From: Shinella sp. XGS7
GTDB lineage: Bacteria > Pseudomonadota > Gammaproteobacteria > Burkholderiales > Burkholderiaceae_C
Assembly (NCBI RefSeq): GCF_020535565.1
Contig: NZ_CP084758.1
Location: forward strand, 4,725,001-4,789,000
DNA length: 64,000 bases
Reading direction: 5' to 3'
Translations under genes and position numbers: made by a program
Part shown: positions 16,059 through 24,971 of the stretch, in pieces
Position numbering within the stretch: position 1 is the stretch's first letter
Layout of the letters: each line of letters opens with the position of its first letter
The notes under the pieces: model-generated
Database searches by the model: none
The model's input: only the letters and a program-made list of their open reading frames with translations
What the model was told of the DNA's origin: nothing

Positions 16059-16799
16059 ATGAGCCTCAGCAAGACCTCGGTCTACATTTCCCTTCTCGCC
16101 GCACTGGCCCTGCACGCCGCGCCCTCCCAGGCCCAGACATTGCCGGACCTTGGCGGCGTCAAGCTGCGGGCGCCGCTGCAGGCGCAGCGCGCCCAGATCG
16201 CCAAGATGAACCCGGCCTACCAGATCACCGAGATCACCACCACGTCGGGCCAGGTGGTGGGCCTGCAGGGCCTGGCCTTCAGCAGCGTGGACAAGAAGCC
16301 CGCCGACCAGTTCGTGGCCTTGCAAGACGAGTCGGGCAATGTCTGGTACATGGCCCGGGCACAGCGCTTCGACGAGGGCAAGTACGTGCCCAACGACACG
16401 ATCAACCAGGCCCTGGTCGACAAGTACGGTGACTTCTCGTCCGGCAGCCCCGACAGCACCAACCGCTACTGGTCCTTCTCGCCGCAGGAACACCAGCTCA
16501 AGAAGCCCAAGGACGACCGTTGCCCCGGCGCAAACACGCACTTCAGTGGTGGTCAGTCGCTCAGCAAGATTCCCGAGTTCAGCATCTTTGTGCCGAGCAA
16601 GTTCTACGCGAGCTGCGGCGTTGCAATCAAAACCAGGCTGCCGAGCTGGTCCCGGGACAACAACATCGCCACCGGCTACCTGATCACCATGGCGGATATG
16701 AAGCCGCGTTACGAGGCCCTGGAGCGCCAGTCCAATGCCGAGGCTGCGGCTCGCAAGAGGGAGTCCGACGCCATGAAGGACAACAAGGTCAAGTTCTGA
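16059..16799 (+). CDS. Secreted hypothetical protein
   Basis: 246 residues, not recognised. The signal peptide is clear (MSLSKTSVYISLLAALALHAAPSQAQ, cleavage after AQA or SQA) and a CAGGGAG site precedes the ATG at 16059. The mature part has two Cys (DDRCPGAN and YASCGVAI) that could form a disulfide, several Trp/Tyr-rich strands (NVWYMARAQRFDEGKYV, NRYWSFSPQEHQ) and a highly charged C-terminal helix. It is probably a soluble periplasmic or secreted protein. Codon use is less extreme than in neighbours. Its 3' end overlaps the convergent LysR gene by 11 bp. Confidence 0.7.
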   Translation: MSLSKTSVYISLLAALALHAAPSQAQTLPDLGGVKLRAPLQAQRAQIAKMNPAYQITEITTTSGQVVGLQGLAFSSVDKKPADQFVALQDESGNVWYMARAQRFDEGKYVPNDTINQALVDKYGDFSSGSPDSTNRYWSFSPQEHQLKKPKDDRCPGANTHFSGGQSLSKIPEFSIFVPSKFYASCGVAIKTRLPSWSRDNNIATGYLITMADMKPRYEALERQSNAEAAARKRESDAMKDNKVKF

Positions 16800-17691
16800 G
16801 CCCCCAAGCCTCCAGCACGGCCGCGCGCAATGCGGCCAGGGCCGGCGCGGCCTGACCCGCGCGGGCCGCCGGCAGCGCAGCCCAGCACAACCAGGTGTGG
16901 CCGCGCCAGCCCGGCCAGACCACCAACTGGCCCTGGCGCTGGGCCTGCTCGGCCAGATCGGCCCGCACGATGCCCGCGCCCATGCCGCTGGCCACCATGC
17001 TCAGCACCAGGCCCTCGCGGTCGGCGGTGGCACCGCTGGCCGGCACCTCGCGCCCGGCGCTGGCGAAGAGCTCGTCCTGCGAGCGGCGCACCGCGCAGCC
17101 GGGCGGCGTGCCCACCCAGGGCAGTGCGCTGGTCAGGGTCTGCAGGTCCAGCACCGGATGCGCCGCCGCCAGCGCGGGCGGCAGGGCCACGGCCAGCTCC
17201 ACCCGGCCCAGGCGCTGGAAGTCGAGTTCGGCGTCCTGCTCCAGGTGGCTCATCACATAGGCGCAGTCCAGCTCGCCGCGGCGCAGGGCCGCGAGCGAGG
17301 TGCTGGACAGCAGGTGCTGCAGCTGCAGGCCCACCTGCGGATGCCGCTGAGCCAGGCTCAGCAGCACCTCGCCCAGGCGCAGCGGCAGGGGATCGCCCAC
17401 CATGCCCATGCGCAGCTGACCCTGGGTCTCGCCGCGCAGGCGGGCGGCCGAGGCGCGCAGCTCACCGGCCGAGGCCAGGGTGCGCTGGGCATCGTCCAGC
17501 AGGCGCCGGCCCGAGTCGGTGAGCTCCATGCCGCGGGCGCTGCGCTCGAAGAGCTTCACGCCCAGCTCGTCCTCCAGGGCCTTGAGCTGGGCGCTGACCG
17601 CAGGCGGGCTGGTGAAGACCTTCTCGGCCGCCCGCGTCAGGCTGCCTTCCTGGGCGATGGCCACAAAAGTGCGCAGTTGGTAAAGCTCCAT
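16789..17691 (-). CDS. LysR-type transcriptional regulator
   Basis: 300 residues from the ATG at 17691 (MELYQLRTFVAIAQEGSLTRAAEKVF, the canonical LysR opening); a longer frame upstream lacks family similarity. The wing reads KLFERSARGMELTDSG. The effector domain includes LDCAYVMSHLEQD and GMGAGIVRADLAEQA. It is divergent from the EamA transporter at 17829 and is likely its regulator. The intergenic region holds TTCGGATTTGCGGAA (a T-N11-A type LysR dyad) and two direct copies of CATGCGAA. The inducer is unknown. The stop codon lies inside the convergent neighbour. Confidence 0.9.
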   Translation of the reverse strand: MELYQLRTFVAIAQEGSLTRAAEKVFTSPPAVSAQLKALEDELGVKLFERSARGMELTDSGRRLLDDAQRTLASAGELRASAARLRGETQGQLRMGMVGDPLPLRLGEVLLSLAQRHPQVGLQLQHLLSSTSLAALRRGELDCAYVMSHLEQDAELDFQRLGRVELAVALPPALAAAHPVLDLQTLTSALPWVGTPPGCAVRRSQDELFASAGREVPASGATADREGLVLSMVASGMGAGIVRADLAEQAQRQGQLVVWPGWRGHTWLCWAALPAARAGQAAPALAALRAAVLEAWGLRT

Positions 17692-17828
17692 GGCCGGGAT
17701 TTTCGGCGGCCGGGGCGCAGCCGGGTTTCGGATTTGCGGAAGACCCGATCCAAACATGCGAATGGCGCCAGCGCCGCAGCGGACGGAGCATGCGAACCCG
17801 ATCGATTCGCACCGCTTGCGCCCCCCCT

Positions 17829-18803
17829 ATGAGAACCGCCCTGCCCCTGTCTCCCGCCCCGGCTCTGGCCCGCAGCACGCTGCCGCGCGGCCTGGGCTTT
17901 GCCGCCCTGGTGCTGGCCGCCCTGTCCTGGGCCAGCCTCTACTTCGTTGCCAAGCCCGTGCTGGGCGAGGTCAGGCCCGCGGCCTTCACCCTGCTGCGCT
18001 ACAGCGTGGCGGCCCTGGTCTTTGCCCTGCTGCTGGCGCCGCGCGGGGCCGCGCCCTGGCGCCAGCTACGCCGGCATGCGCCGCGCCTGGCCCTGATGGG
18101 CCTGCTGGGCTATGGCTTCTTCGGCCTGATGCTGATCAGCGGCCTGGCCCTGTCCAATCCGGCCCATGGCGCCACCCTGGTGGCCACCGTGCCCATCAGC
18201 ACCCAGCTGCTGCGCTGGGCCCTGGACGGGAAGCGCCCCTCGCCCGCCCAGCTGGGTTGCAGCCTGCTGGCCCTGGCCGGGGTGGCCCTGCTGGCCGGTC
18301 TGCTGGGGCCTCAGACCGCTGCCCCGGCGGCCGGCTCGGCAGCGCGCATGCTGCTGGGTGATCTGATGACCCTGGGGGGCAGCCTGGGCTGGGTGCTCTA
18401 CACCCGGGGCGCCGGCCAGCTGAGCGCCGAGCTGGACCCGTTGGCCTACTCCGGGCTCACGGCCATCGCCATGTGGCCCGTGCTGGCCCTGGGCATGCTG
18501 GGCGCGGCGGTCCTGGGCTGGATCGAGCTGCCGAGCGCGGCCCAGCTTCGGGCGCAAGGGCCGGCCCTGCTCTACGTGGGCGTGGTGCCCTCGGTGATGG
18601 CGGTGCTCTGCTATCTCTTCGGCGTACGCCTGCTGGGGCCGCTCACCGGCGGCGCCTTCCTGAACCTGATCCCGGTCTCGGCCCTCGGGCTGGGCACCCT
18701 GCTGGGCCAGCCCCCCAGCGCGCGCGAGCTGCTGGGCTGCGCCATCGTGGTTTCGGCCCTGCTGCTGCAGGGCCGGCTGCAGCGCCCGGGCGCCAGACCC
18801 TAG
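17829..18803 (+). CDS. EamA-type DMT superfamily transporter
   Basis: 324 residues with ten hydrophobic segments in two EamA repeats. The first repeat contains LSWASLYFVAKPVLGEVRPAAFTLLRY, with the usual positively charged LLRY, and the second ends GPLTGGAFLNLIPVSALGLGTLLGQ, typical of the family. The inner-membrane carrier probably exports an amino acid or other metabolite. The start at 17829 (MRTALPLSP) was preferred over an ATG-like codon 39 bases earlier in the likely operator region. The layout opposite a LysR gene is common for export pumps induced by their substrate. Confidence 0.88.
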   Translation: MRTALPLSPAPALARSTLPRGLGFAALVLAALSWASLYFVAKPVLGEVRPAAFTLLRYSVAALVFALLLAPRGAAPWRQLRRHAPRLALMGLLGYGFFGLMLISGLALSNPAHGATLVATVPISTQLLRWALDGKRPSPAQLGCSLLALAGVALLAGLLGPQTAAPAAGSAARMLLGDLMTLGGSLGWVLYTRGAGQLSAELDPLAYSGLTAIAMWPVLALGMLGAAVLGWIELPSAAQLRAQGPALLYVGVVPSVMAVLCYLFGVRLLGPLTGGAFLNLIPVSALGLGTLLGQPPSARELLGCAIVVSALLLQGRLQRPGARP

Positions 18804-18920
18804 CACGCCGATCCGGCCCGCGAGCCTCTATGCATATGCGGGCTTCTTCCTTGGGGATCGCAAGGCCGCGCTCTAGGCTGCGCGCCTCACAACAAGATCC
18901 GAGTCCGAGGAAGGGATTTC

Positions 18921-21650
18921 ATGTCACTGCAGTACTCGCGCCAGCAAGGCGCGCTCCGTTCAGACCTCCGTCACCGCCCCAGCCCCCGCCTGGCGCCGCT
19001 GGCCCTGGCCCTGCTGCTGGCCCACCCGGCCCTGCAGGCGGCCGAAGAGATCCAGACCGTGCCCACGGTCAAGCTCACCGGTTCGCGCATCCTGCGCGCC
19101 AAGGCCGAGGGCGCCAATCCGGTCACGGTGCTGCGCGCCGAAGACCTCTCGCGTCAAGGCTACAAGAATGTGTCAGACGCGCTGCAGGCCCTGACCCAGA
19201 ACACCGGCTTCACCCAGGGCGAGGACTACGGCAACACCTTCACACCGGCGGCCAATGCCATCAGCCTGCGCGGCCTGGGCCCAAATCACACCCTGACCCT
19301 GGTGAACGGCCACCGCCTGGCCGACTACCCCACGGCCTACCAAGGCTCGGTCAATTTCGTGAACCTGGCCAACATCCCCTCGGCCCTGATCGACCGCGTG
19401 GAGGTGCTCAGCGGCGGCGCCTCGGCCGTGTACGGCTCGGATGCCATCGCCGGCGTGATCAACATCGTGCTGAAGAAGCAGACCGACGGACTGCGTCTGA
19501 ACCTCAAGGCCGGCGCCACCGAGGACGGCGGCGGCGAGAACGGCCGCCTGCAGCTCACCGGCGACTTCGCCCAGGGCGCGCTCAGCGGCATCTGGGGCCT
19601 GGAACTCAGCGCACGCCAGCCCATCTGGAGCCGCCAGCGCGACTTCATGGCCGACAGCACCCTGGGCGGCGCGGCCCCCACCGGCGTGTTCACGCGCCTG
19701 GACCAGGGCAGCAAGAAGTACATCGATCCGGGCGCGGGCACCTGCGAGGCCCTGAGCGGGCTCTTCGAGGGCAGCACCCGGCGCTGGGAGAGCAAGACGG
19801 GGGCCTACTGCGCCAGCGGTCGCGCCCAGCCCAGCTACTGGACCACCCAGACCGGCAACCGCAGCAGCAACTTCGCCACCCTGCTGAACTACCAGCTCAA
19901 CGACAAGACCGAGCTCTTCCTGGAGGGGCTGCTGGGCTTCAACACCACCGACAACAACACCCGCGGCCCCAGCTGGACCTCGCTGGCCGCTGGCGCCGGC
20001 TACTTCCGCAACGCCAAGACCGACAAGCTCGAGACCTGGACCCGCCGCCTGGCGCCCGAGGAACTGGGCGGTGTGGAGAGCTTCAACCGCAGCTGGCGTG
20101 ATCGCTCGGGCAATCTGGCCCTGGGCGCACGCGGCGAGCTGGGCGCCTGGGGCTATGAGCTGGTCTACAACGCCTCGGCCTATGACAACCGCACGCCCGT
20201 GCCGCGCCTGCTGGCCAATGTGGACGAGTTCTTCCTGGGCAAGCAGCAGGGCGTGGACGCCCAGGGCGTGCCCATCTACGCCCCCGATGCCAAGCGCCTG
20301 TTCACGCCCCTGACGCCGGCCGAGTACCGCAGCATCAGCGGCGACAGCGAAGGCCACAACAAGGCCTGGACCCACAGTCTGGGCCTCTCGGTCAACCGCG
20401 AGCTGCTGCGGCTGCCGGCCGGTCCGCTGCAGCTGGCGGCGCTGGCCGAGATCGGCGGCCAGGGCTTCAGCAACGTCAGCGATGCCCGCCTGGGCCAGGG
20501 CGTGTTCTACAACACCAGCGATACACCCGAGGTCAAGGGCACGCGCCAGCGCAAGGCCGTGGGCCTGGAGCTCTATGCACCACTGGCAAGCCAGCTCAAC
20601 GCCACCCTGGCGGGTCGCTACGACGACTACAGCTTTGCCGGCCGCAGCGAAGATCAGTTCACCTACCAGGCCGGCCTGGAGTTCCGTCCCCGCCCCGATC
20701 TGCTGCTGCGCGCCCACCACGCCACCAGCTTCCGCGCGCCGGACATGAACTACATCTTCACCGCGCAGACCAAGGGCTATTACGCCTCGTCCACCGACTA
20801 CTACCGCTGCGCCAGCAGCGGCCAGGCCCTGGACAAGTGCAGCTTCCGCAATATCGCGCCGGGCTTCAACTATGTGCGCGGCGGCAATGCCGACCTGCGC
20901 TCCGAGACCGGCCGCAGCCAGGGTCTGGGCCTGGTCTGGTCGCCCAATCAGGACTTCGACGCCTCGCTGGACTTCTGGCGCATCAGCATCGATGACCTGG
21001 TCACCAATCTGAGCGCCGACAAGCTGCTGCGCGACGAGGCCGACTGCCGCCTGGGCCGCCTGGACGCCAGCAGCCCCAGCTGCGTGGACACCCTCCAGCG
21101 CGTGCGCCGCAACCCGGCCGATGCCGTGGTGCGGCCGGGCGAGGTCAAGGACATCCTGGTCAGCCCCATCAATGCCGCCCGGCAGAGCACGCGGGGCTTT
21201 GACATCAGCGCCCGCTACGCTTTGCAGACCGAGCAGGCCGGCCGCTTCCAGCTGGGCCTGAAGTACACCCGGGTGCAGAGCTATGTGTACCGCCAGTTCG
21301 CCGGCGACCCGGCCACCAACAAGGTGGGGACCCGCGACTTCAGCGACTGGCCCAACAAGCTGATCGCCACCCTGGGCTGGACGATAGGCGACTGGAGCAG
21401 CACCGCCACGCTGACCCGCAACGGCCGTCTTGCGGACAGCGACAGCGGCTGGATCAAGCCTGCCACCCTGCTGAACCTCAGCACCCGCTACCAGTTCAAC
21501 CCGAACACCAGCCTGAGCCTGATCGTCAACAACGTGGGCAACCGCGTGCCGCGCGATCTGTCGGACGGCTGGCCCTTCTACCCGACCGGCTACTACAGCC
21601 CTCACGGCCGCCAGGGCTGGATCGAGTTTGAGCACCGATTTGGTGCCTGA
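18921..21650 (+). CDS. TonB-dependent outer-membrane receptor
   Basis: 909 residues. A basic N-terminus plus hydrophobic PLALALLLAHPALQA forms the signal peptide. The plug domain starts at VKLTGSRILRAKAEGANPVTVL and contains AISLRGLGPNHTLTLVNGHRL and VEVLSGGASAVYGSDAIAGVIN, all hallmark TBDR plug blocks. The remainder is a 22-strand barrel that ends with an aromatic-rich WIEFEHRF. The GSRI-type plug is common among receptors for carbohydrates, peptides or siderophores, so substrate cannot be assigned. It is monocistronic: empty 117 bp before it, hairpin after it. The GAGGAAGG ribosome site fits the 18921 start. It could serve the hmu system as receptor, but distance and sequence class argue against that. 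Confidence 0.92.
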   Translation: MSLQYSRQQGALRSDLRHRPSPRLAPLALALLLAHPALQAAEEIQTVPTVKLTGSRILRAKAEGANPVTVLRAEDLSRQGYKNVSDALQALTQNTGFTQGEDYGNTFTPAANAISLRGLGPNHTLTLVNGHRLADYPTAYQGSVNFVNLANIPSALIDRVEVLSGGASAVYGSDAIAGVINIVLKKQTDGLRLNLKAGATEDGGGENGRLQLTGDFAQGALSGIWGLELSARQPIWSRQRDFMADSTLGGAAPTGVFTRLDQGSKKYIDPGAGTCEALSGLFEGSTRRWESKTGAYCASGRAQPSYWTTQTGNRSSNFATLLNYQLNDKTELFLEGLLGFNTTDNNTRGPSWTSLAAGAGYFRNAKTDKLETWTRRLAPEELGGVESFNRSWRDRSGNLALGARGELGAWGYELVYNASAYDNRTPVPRLLANVDEFFLGKQQGVDAQGVPIYAPDAKRLFTPLTPAEYRSISGDSEGHNKAWTHSLGLSVNRELLRLPAGPLQLAALAEIGGQGFSNVSDARLGQGVFYNTSDTPEVKGTRQRKAVGLELYAPLASQLNATLAGRYDDYSFAGRSEDQFTYQAGLEFRPRPDLLLRAHHATSFRAPDMNYIFTAQTKGYYASSTDYYRCASSGQALDKCSFRNIAPGFNYVRGGNADLRSETGRSQGLGLVWSPNQDFDASLDFWRISIDDLVTNLSADKLLRDEADCRLGRLDASSPSCVDTLQRVRRNPADAVVRPGEVKDILVSPINAARQSTRGFDISARYALQTEQAGRFQLGLKYTRVQSYVYRQFAGDPATNKVGTRDFSDWPNKLIATLGWTIGDWSSTATLTRNGRLADSDSGWIKPATLLNLSTRYQFNPNTSLSLIVNNVGNRVPRDLSDGWPFYPTGYYSPHGRQGWIEFEHRFGA

Positions 21651-21668
21651 TCTGGCCTGAAAACGCGA

Positions 21669-21693
21669 CCACGCACCCCTCAGGTGCGTGGTG
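21669..21693 (+). terminator. Hairpin after the TonB receptor gene
   Basis: ACCACGCACC and GGTGCGTGGT are perfect 10-bp arms with a five-base loop, 19 bp after the receptor stop. No T-run follows, so termination may need Rho or the hairpin may protect the mRNA 3' end. Confidence 0.5.
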
Positions 21694-21831
21694 CGCGCGT
21701 GAAGAACAGCACAAACCAGTGAAATACCACTTGTCTAAGGGGTATCCCGGGGTGAGGGGCTTCGCAAGAATCCGCCCATGAACTCCAAGCCCCGGGGTTC
21801 AACCATCAACAAAGACCTGGAGGGAAGCACG

Positions 21832-22887
21832 ATGTCGGCCTCGCAACAACGCGGTTTCAGCAAGAAAACTGGTATCTCTGCGGTCATGGCCTTGCTGGCC
21901 AGCCTGGCCTGCGGCAGCGCCCTGGCCCTGCCCACCCTGGACTTCGGGCTCGCCAAGAACTACAGCGGCTTCTTCTTTGGCGATGTGAGCGGCGCCGCCG
22001 ATGTGGAAGGTCGCCTGGCCGTGGGCGGCAATCTGACGCGCGGCTTCGACATCGGCTACCGCAATGCCTACAACTCGAGCGAGCCCACCCTGGTGGTCAA
22101 GGGCAATGTCTCGATGAACAGCGAGTGGGGCGGCAAGACCGGCTCCATCTACAACGGCCCCAACTACAAGACCGACACCAACGCCTCCATCGGCCCCAGC
22201 ACCGCCCCCTGGGTGACCGGCAAGACGGCCATGGGCCAGATCGTCTACGGCGGCAGCCTGGACGCCGTCAGCTGGCAATACGGCAGCGCCAGCAAGAACG
22301 CCAACTACCTGGACTTCGACGCCGCCAAGACCCAGCTCAGCGGCCTGTCCAGCCAGTGGGCCGGTCAAGCCCACAACGGCAGCTGGCTGGCCAAGGACGG
22401 CGGCCTGACCCTTACCGGCGACGGCGTGTCCGATGTGCAGGTCTTCAATCTGGGCAATCTGGGCAATATCGGCAACCTGAGCCTGAAGAACGTCAAGGCC
22501 GGCGCTCACATCGTGATCAATAGCAGCGCCTCGCAGGTCAGCTTCAGCGGCTTCCTCGGTGGCGACAAGGCCAACGCCAGCGACGCCCTGGCCCAGCACC
22601 GCGATCGCCTGGTGTTCAACCTCAGCAATGCCACCCAGGTCAGCGTCAACAGCTTCCTGAATGGCAGCGTGCTGGCCGTGAACGCCGCCGTCAGCGGCAC
22701 CGGCCACCTGGAAGGCACCCTGATCGCCCAGTCCCTGGGCCTCACGCCCAATGGCAGCAAGCTGGAGCTGGGCTATGAGCCCTTCGTGCCTACCACCCCG
22801 GTGCCGGAACCCCAGACCTATGCCATGCTGCTGGCCGGTCTGAGCGTGCTGGGCTTCCTGGGTCGCCGCCGCCAGCGCCGCGACTGA
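21832..22887 (+). CDS. Choice-of-anchor A family PEP-CTERM protein
   Basis: 351 residues. A signal peptide (ending SALALP) leads to the choice-of-anchor A domain: FGLAKNYSGFFFGDVSGAADVEGRLAVGGNL, later IVINSSASQVSFSGF and VLFN-type strands (RLVFNLSNATQVSV), and NAAVSGTGHLEGTLIAQSL. The C-terminus is a textbook PEP-CTERM tail: VPEPQTYAMLLAGLSVLGFLGRRRQRRD, i.e. VPEP, one membrane helix, basic end. Such proteins are processed by exosortase and go to the cell surface or exopolysaccharide matrix. The start at 21832 has an AGGGAAG site; a longer frame from 21778 lacks one. Upstream, CTAAGGGGTATCCCG near 21736 resembles promoter elements seen before other PEP-CTERM genes, from memory. No exosortase gene is in this window. 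Confidence 0.9.
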   Translation: MSASQQRGFSKKTGISAVMALLASLACGSALALPTLDFGLAKNYSGFFFGDVSGAADVEGRLAVGGNLTRGFDIGYRNAYNSSEPTLVVKGNVSMNSEWGGKTGSIYNGPNYKTDTNASIGPSTAPWVTGKTAMGQIVYGGSLDAVSWQYGSASKNANYLDFDAAKTQLSGLSSQWAGQAHNGSWLAKDGGLTLTGDGVSDVQVFNLGNLGNIGNLSLKNVKAGAHIVINSSASQVSFSGFLGGDKANASDALAQHRDRLVFNLSNATQVSVNSFLNGSVLAVNAAVSGTGHLEGTLIAQSLGLTPNGSKLELGYEPFVPTTPVPEPQTYAMLLAGLSVLGFLGRRRQRRD

Positions 22888-22911
22888 GCGAGCGCACTGC
22901 GCCGAAAAGCC

Positions 22912-22933
22912 AAGGCCCCGCGGGGCCTTTTTT
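22912..22933 (+). terminator. Rho-independent terminator
   Basis: AAGGCCCCG and CGGGGCCTT form a perfect 18-bp palindrome followed by a run of T to 22933. It terminates the PEP-CTERM gene and lies just before the stop of the convergent lytic transglycosylase. Confidence 0.9.
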
Positions 22934-22941
22934 CATGGGCC

Positions 22942-23964
22942 TCAGCCGCGCGAGCGCAGCAGGGCCAGCATGGGCGAGGGCGTGGTGACCGAAGCATCGA
23001 AGGGGTGCGAGACCTGGCCGCCCAGATGGCCCAGGATCTTGCGCACATAGTGCCGGGTCTCGGCATAGGGCGGCACGCCGCGGTAGCGGTCCACCGCGCG
23101 CTCACCGGCGTTGTAGGCCGCCAGCACCAGGGCCACATCGCCCTCGAAATAGGCCATCAGCCAGCGCAGATAGGCCATGCCGCCACGGATGTTCTGCACC
23201 GGGTCGCTGGGCCGCTTGACGGCGAAGCGCGCCGCCGTGTCCGGAATCAGCTGCATCAGGCCCTGCGCATTCTTGGGCGAGAGGGCCTGAGGATCGAAAT
23301 TGGACTCGGTGGCCATCACCGCCAGCACCAGCTGGGGCGCCAGCTTGAACTTGGGCGCCTCCAGATTGACGAAGCGCACGATGGGCTCGGGCGCATTGGG
23401 CGGCGGCGGCAGCGCGGCCAGACTCTTGGCGCGCGCGGCCTCGGGCTTGCGTGCGGCCGCCGCCAGCGGCGGGGCCTCGCCATCCGGCGGGCGCAGGCAG
23501 GGCGGCGGCGCCCCCAGGGGCTCGCCCAAGCGCGCGGCCATGGCCTGGGCCTGGGGCAGACCCTGTTCGGCCGCGGCGGCGAAGAGATAGGCGGCCTGGG
23601 CATCATCGCGCGCGATGCCACGCGCATTGGTCAGCATCCAGGCCAGGTTGTACTGGGCCACCGCATCGCCAAAGCGCGCGGCGCGGCAGTAGAGCTGGGC
23701 GGCCAGCACCGGGTCACGCGGCTGGCCGTTCTCGCCATGCTCGGCCGCCTCGGCGTCCTGGCGCCAGCGCAGCACCTGGGTGGGCACCACGGTGCCGGTT
23801 TCGGCCGGCGGCATGGTGGGCCGCGGCAGGGACTCCAGGGTCAGCATGGCCTCGGTCTGGGCTGCGGCAGGGCCCTGTAGCCCGGCCAGCAGCAGGACCG
23901 CGCAGGCCGCCGCCACGGCCCGGCGGGCGGGCAGCAGGAGGGGTGGTGGGCGGTGCGTGCACAT
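22942..23964 (-). CDS. Lytic transglycosylase with Sel1-like repeats
   Basis: 340 residues. The start at 23964 gives a basic N-terminus and a hydrophobic segment (VAAACAVLLLAGLQGPAAAQ) as signal peptide. Residues about 75-160 are Sel1-like TPR repeats (AAQLYCRAARFGDAVAQYNLAWMLTNARGI). The C-terminal half is an SLT domain: MATESNFDPQALSPKNAQGLMQLIP, where the Glu of ATES is the catalytic acid, then YLRWLMAYFEGDVALVLAAYNAGE. It cuts peptidoglycan glycan strands in the periplasm, forming 1,6-anhydro ends. The Sel1 plus SLT combination is frequent in proteins linked to secretion or envelope machines. It stands alone, convergent with the PEP-CTERM gene. Confidence 0.9.
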   Translation of the reverse strand: MCTHRPPPLLLPARRAVAAACAVLLLAGLQGPAAAQTEAMLTLESLPRPTMPPAETGTVVPTQVLRWRQDAEAAEHGENGQPRDPVLAAQLYCRAARFGDAVAQYNLAWMLTNARGIARDDAQAAYLFAAAAEQGLPQAQAMAARLGEPLGAPPPCLRPPDGEAPPLAAAARKPEAARAKSLAALPPPPNAPEPIVRFVNLEAPKFKLAPQLVLAVMATESNFDPQALSPKNAQGLMQLIPDTAARFAVKRPSDPVQNIRGGMAYLRWLMAYFEGDVALVLAAYNAGERAVDRYRGVPPYAETRHYVRKILGHLGGQVSHPFDASVTTPSPMLALLRSRG

Positions 23965-24094
23965 GCGCGGCAGTCTAGCCAGCCTTGACGCCTTCTTGAC
24001 GCCGCGCCCCCCAATATGAGCGGCCTCTTGATGGCCCCAGCCGCAGACTGAAGGCCTCGCAAGTACCGGCCGGGCCCGTGTTCCGGCCTCGTTT

Positions 24095-24877
24095 ATGAAG
24101 CCCATTGCCATCCTGCAGCATGAGCCCAGCCAGGGCCCCGGTTATCTGCTCGAGGTTCTGCGCGAGCAGGGCCTGCCCCACACCGTGTTGCGCCCCGCCG
24201 AAGGCGAGCCCCTGCCCCGGCGCGCCGAAGGTTTCGCCGGCCTGGTGCTGCTGGGCAGCAACCACAGCGCCAACGAGGAGCAGCTGCCCTGGGTGCGGGC
24301 CGAGCTGGCCCTGCTGCGCGATGCCATCGCCCGCGAGGTGCCGGTGCTGGGCCACTGCTTCGGCGCCCAGCTGCTGGCGCGCGCCCTGGGCGCCCGGGTG
24401 CAGCGCAATGCCCGGGCCCAGATCGGCTGGAGCCGGCTCTGGACCACGCCGGGCGCCGGCCGCGCCCTCTTCGACGGGGCCGCCCGGCCCTGGACCTTCA
24501 ACTGGCATTACGAGGGCTTCGAGATCCCGCGCGGCGCCCAGCGCCTGCTCTTCGGCCGCCACAGCCTCAACAAGGGCTTTGCCGCCGGCCCGCATCTGGG
24601 CCTGCAATGCCATCTGGAGATCACGCCCGAGAGCCTGCGCGCCTGGTGCGCCGAGGGCCGCCATGAGCTGGCCCACCCCAACGAGACCGTGCAGTGCGAG
24701 GCCGAGCTGCTGCGCGACCTGGGCCCGCGATGCGCCCTCCTGCACCAGGGCGCCCGCGCCGTCTACCGCCACTGGCTGGAGGGCCTGGCGCGCCCCCTGG
24801 GCCTGCCCGTGCACGGCCCGGCAAGCCTGCCGGACGGCCGCTGCCTCATTCTGCAGCAGGCCAGGGCTTACCTTTAA
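24095..24877 (+). CDS. Class I glutamine amidotransferase (GMP synthase-like)
   Basis: 260 residues. VLGHCFGAQLLARALG holds the nucleophile Cys88 and the oxyanion loop; GLQCHLEITPE holds the catalytic His and Glu. The fold is the stand-alone GATase1 type often annotated as GMP-synthase glutamine-amidotransferase-like. Members release ammonia from glutamine or hydrolyse gamma-glutamyl amides. No partner synthase is adjacent, so the acceptor is unknown. The gene is divergent from the transglycosylase and convergent with kdpE. Unlike typical members, a TAA stop in an AT-rich tail ends it. Confidence 0.87.
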   Translation: MKPIAILQHEPSQGPGYLLEVLREQGLPHTVLRPAEGEPLPRRAEGFAGLVLLGSNHSANEEQLPWVRAELALLRDAIAREVPVLGHCFGAQLLARALGARVQRNARAQIGWSRLWTTPGAGRALFDGAARPWTFNWHYEGFEIPRGAQRLLFGRHSLNKGFAAGPHLGLQCHLEITPESLRAWCAEGRHELAHPNETVQCEAELLRDLGPRCALLHQGARAVYRHWLEGLARPLGLPVHGPASLPDGRCLILQQARAYL

Positions 24878-24920
24878 AAATCAAGGGCTTGCGAGCCCCA
24901 TCTAATGCTCGCTCACAAAC

Positions 24921-24929
24921 TTATCCACA
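24921..24929 (+). other. Single perfect DnaA-box sequence
   Basis: TTATCCACA matches the DnaA consensus exactly, inside the 94 bp AT-richer gap between the amidotransferase and kdpE stop codons. It is one isolated copy, so it is more likely chance or a DnaA-titrating site than an origin. Confidence 0.35.
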
Positions 24930-24971
24930 GCGGACGGGGATAGTCTCCCCGCCCTGCCCCGCCAATGCCCC

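Noticed and set aside
19173-21635. Minus-strand frame of 820 codons opposite the TonB receptor
   Set aside because: Shadow of the receptor gene; Val/Gly/Ala/Gln-rich with no recognisable domain.
18921-21650. Assignment of the TonB-dependent receptor as the heme receptor HmuR
   Set aside because: It lies 5 kb from the hmu operon behind unrelated genes, has a GSRI-type plug and no Fur-like site in front of it.
24878-24971. Replication origin suggested by a perfect DnaA box
   Set aside because: Only one box, no AT-rich unwinding element, and no dnaA, dnaN, gyrB or rpmH nearby.
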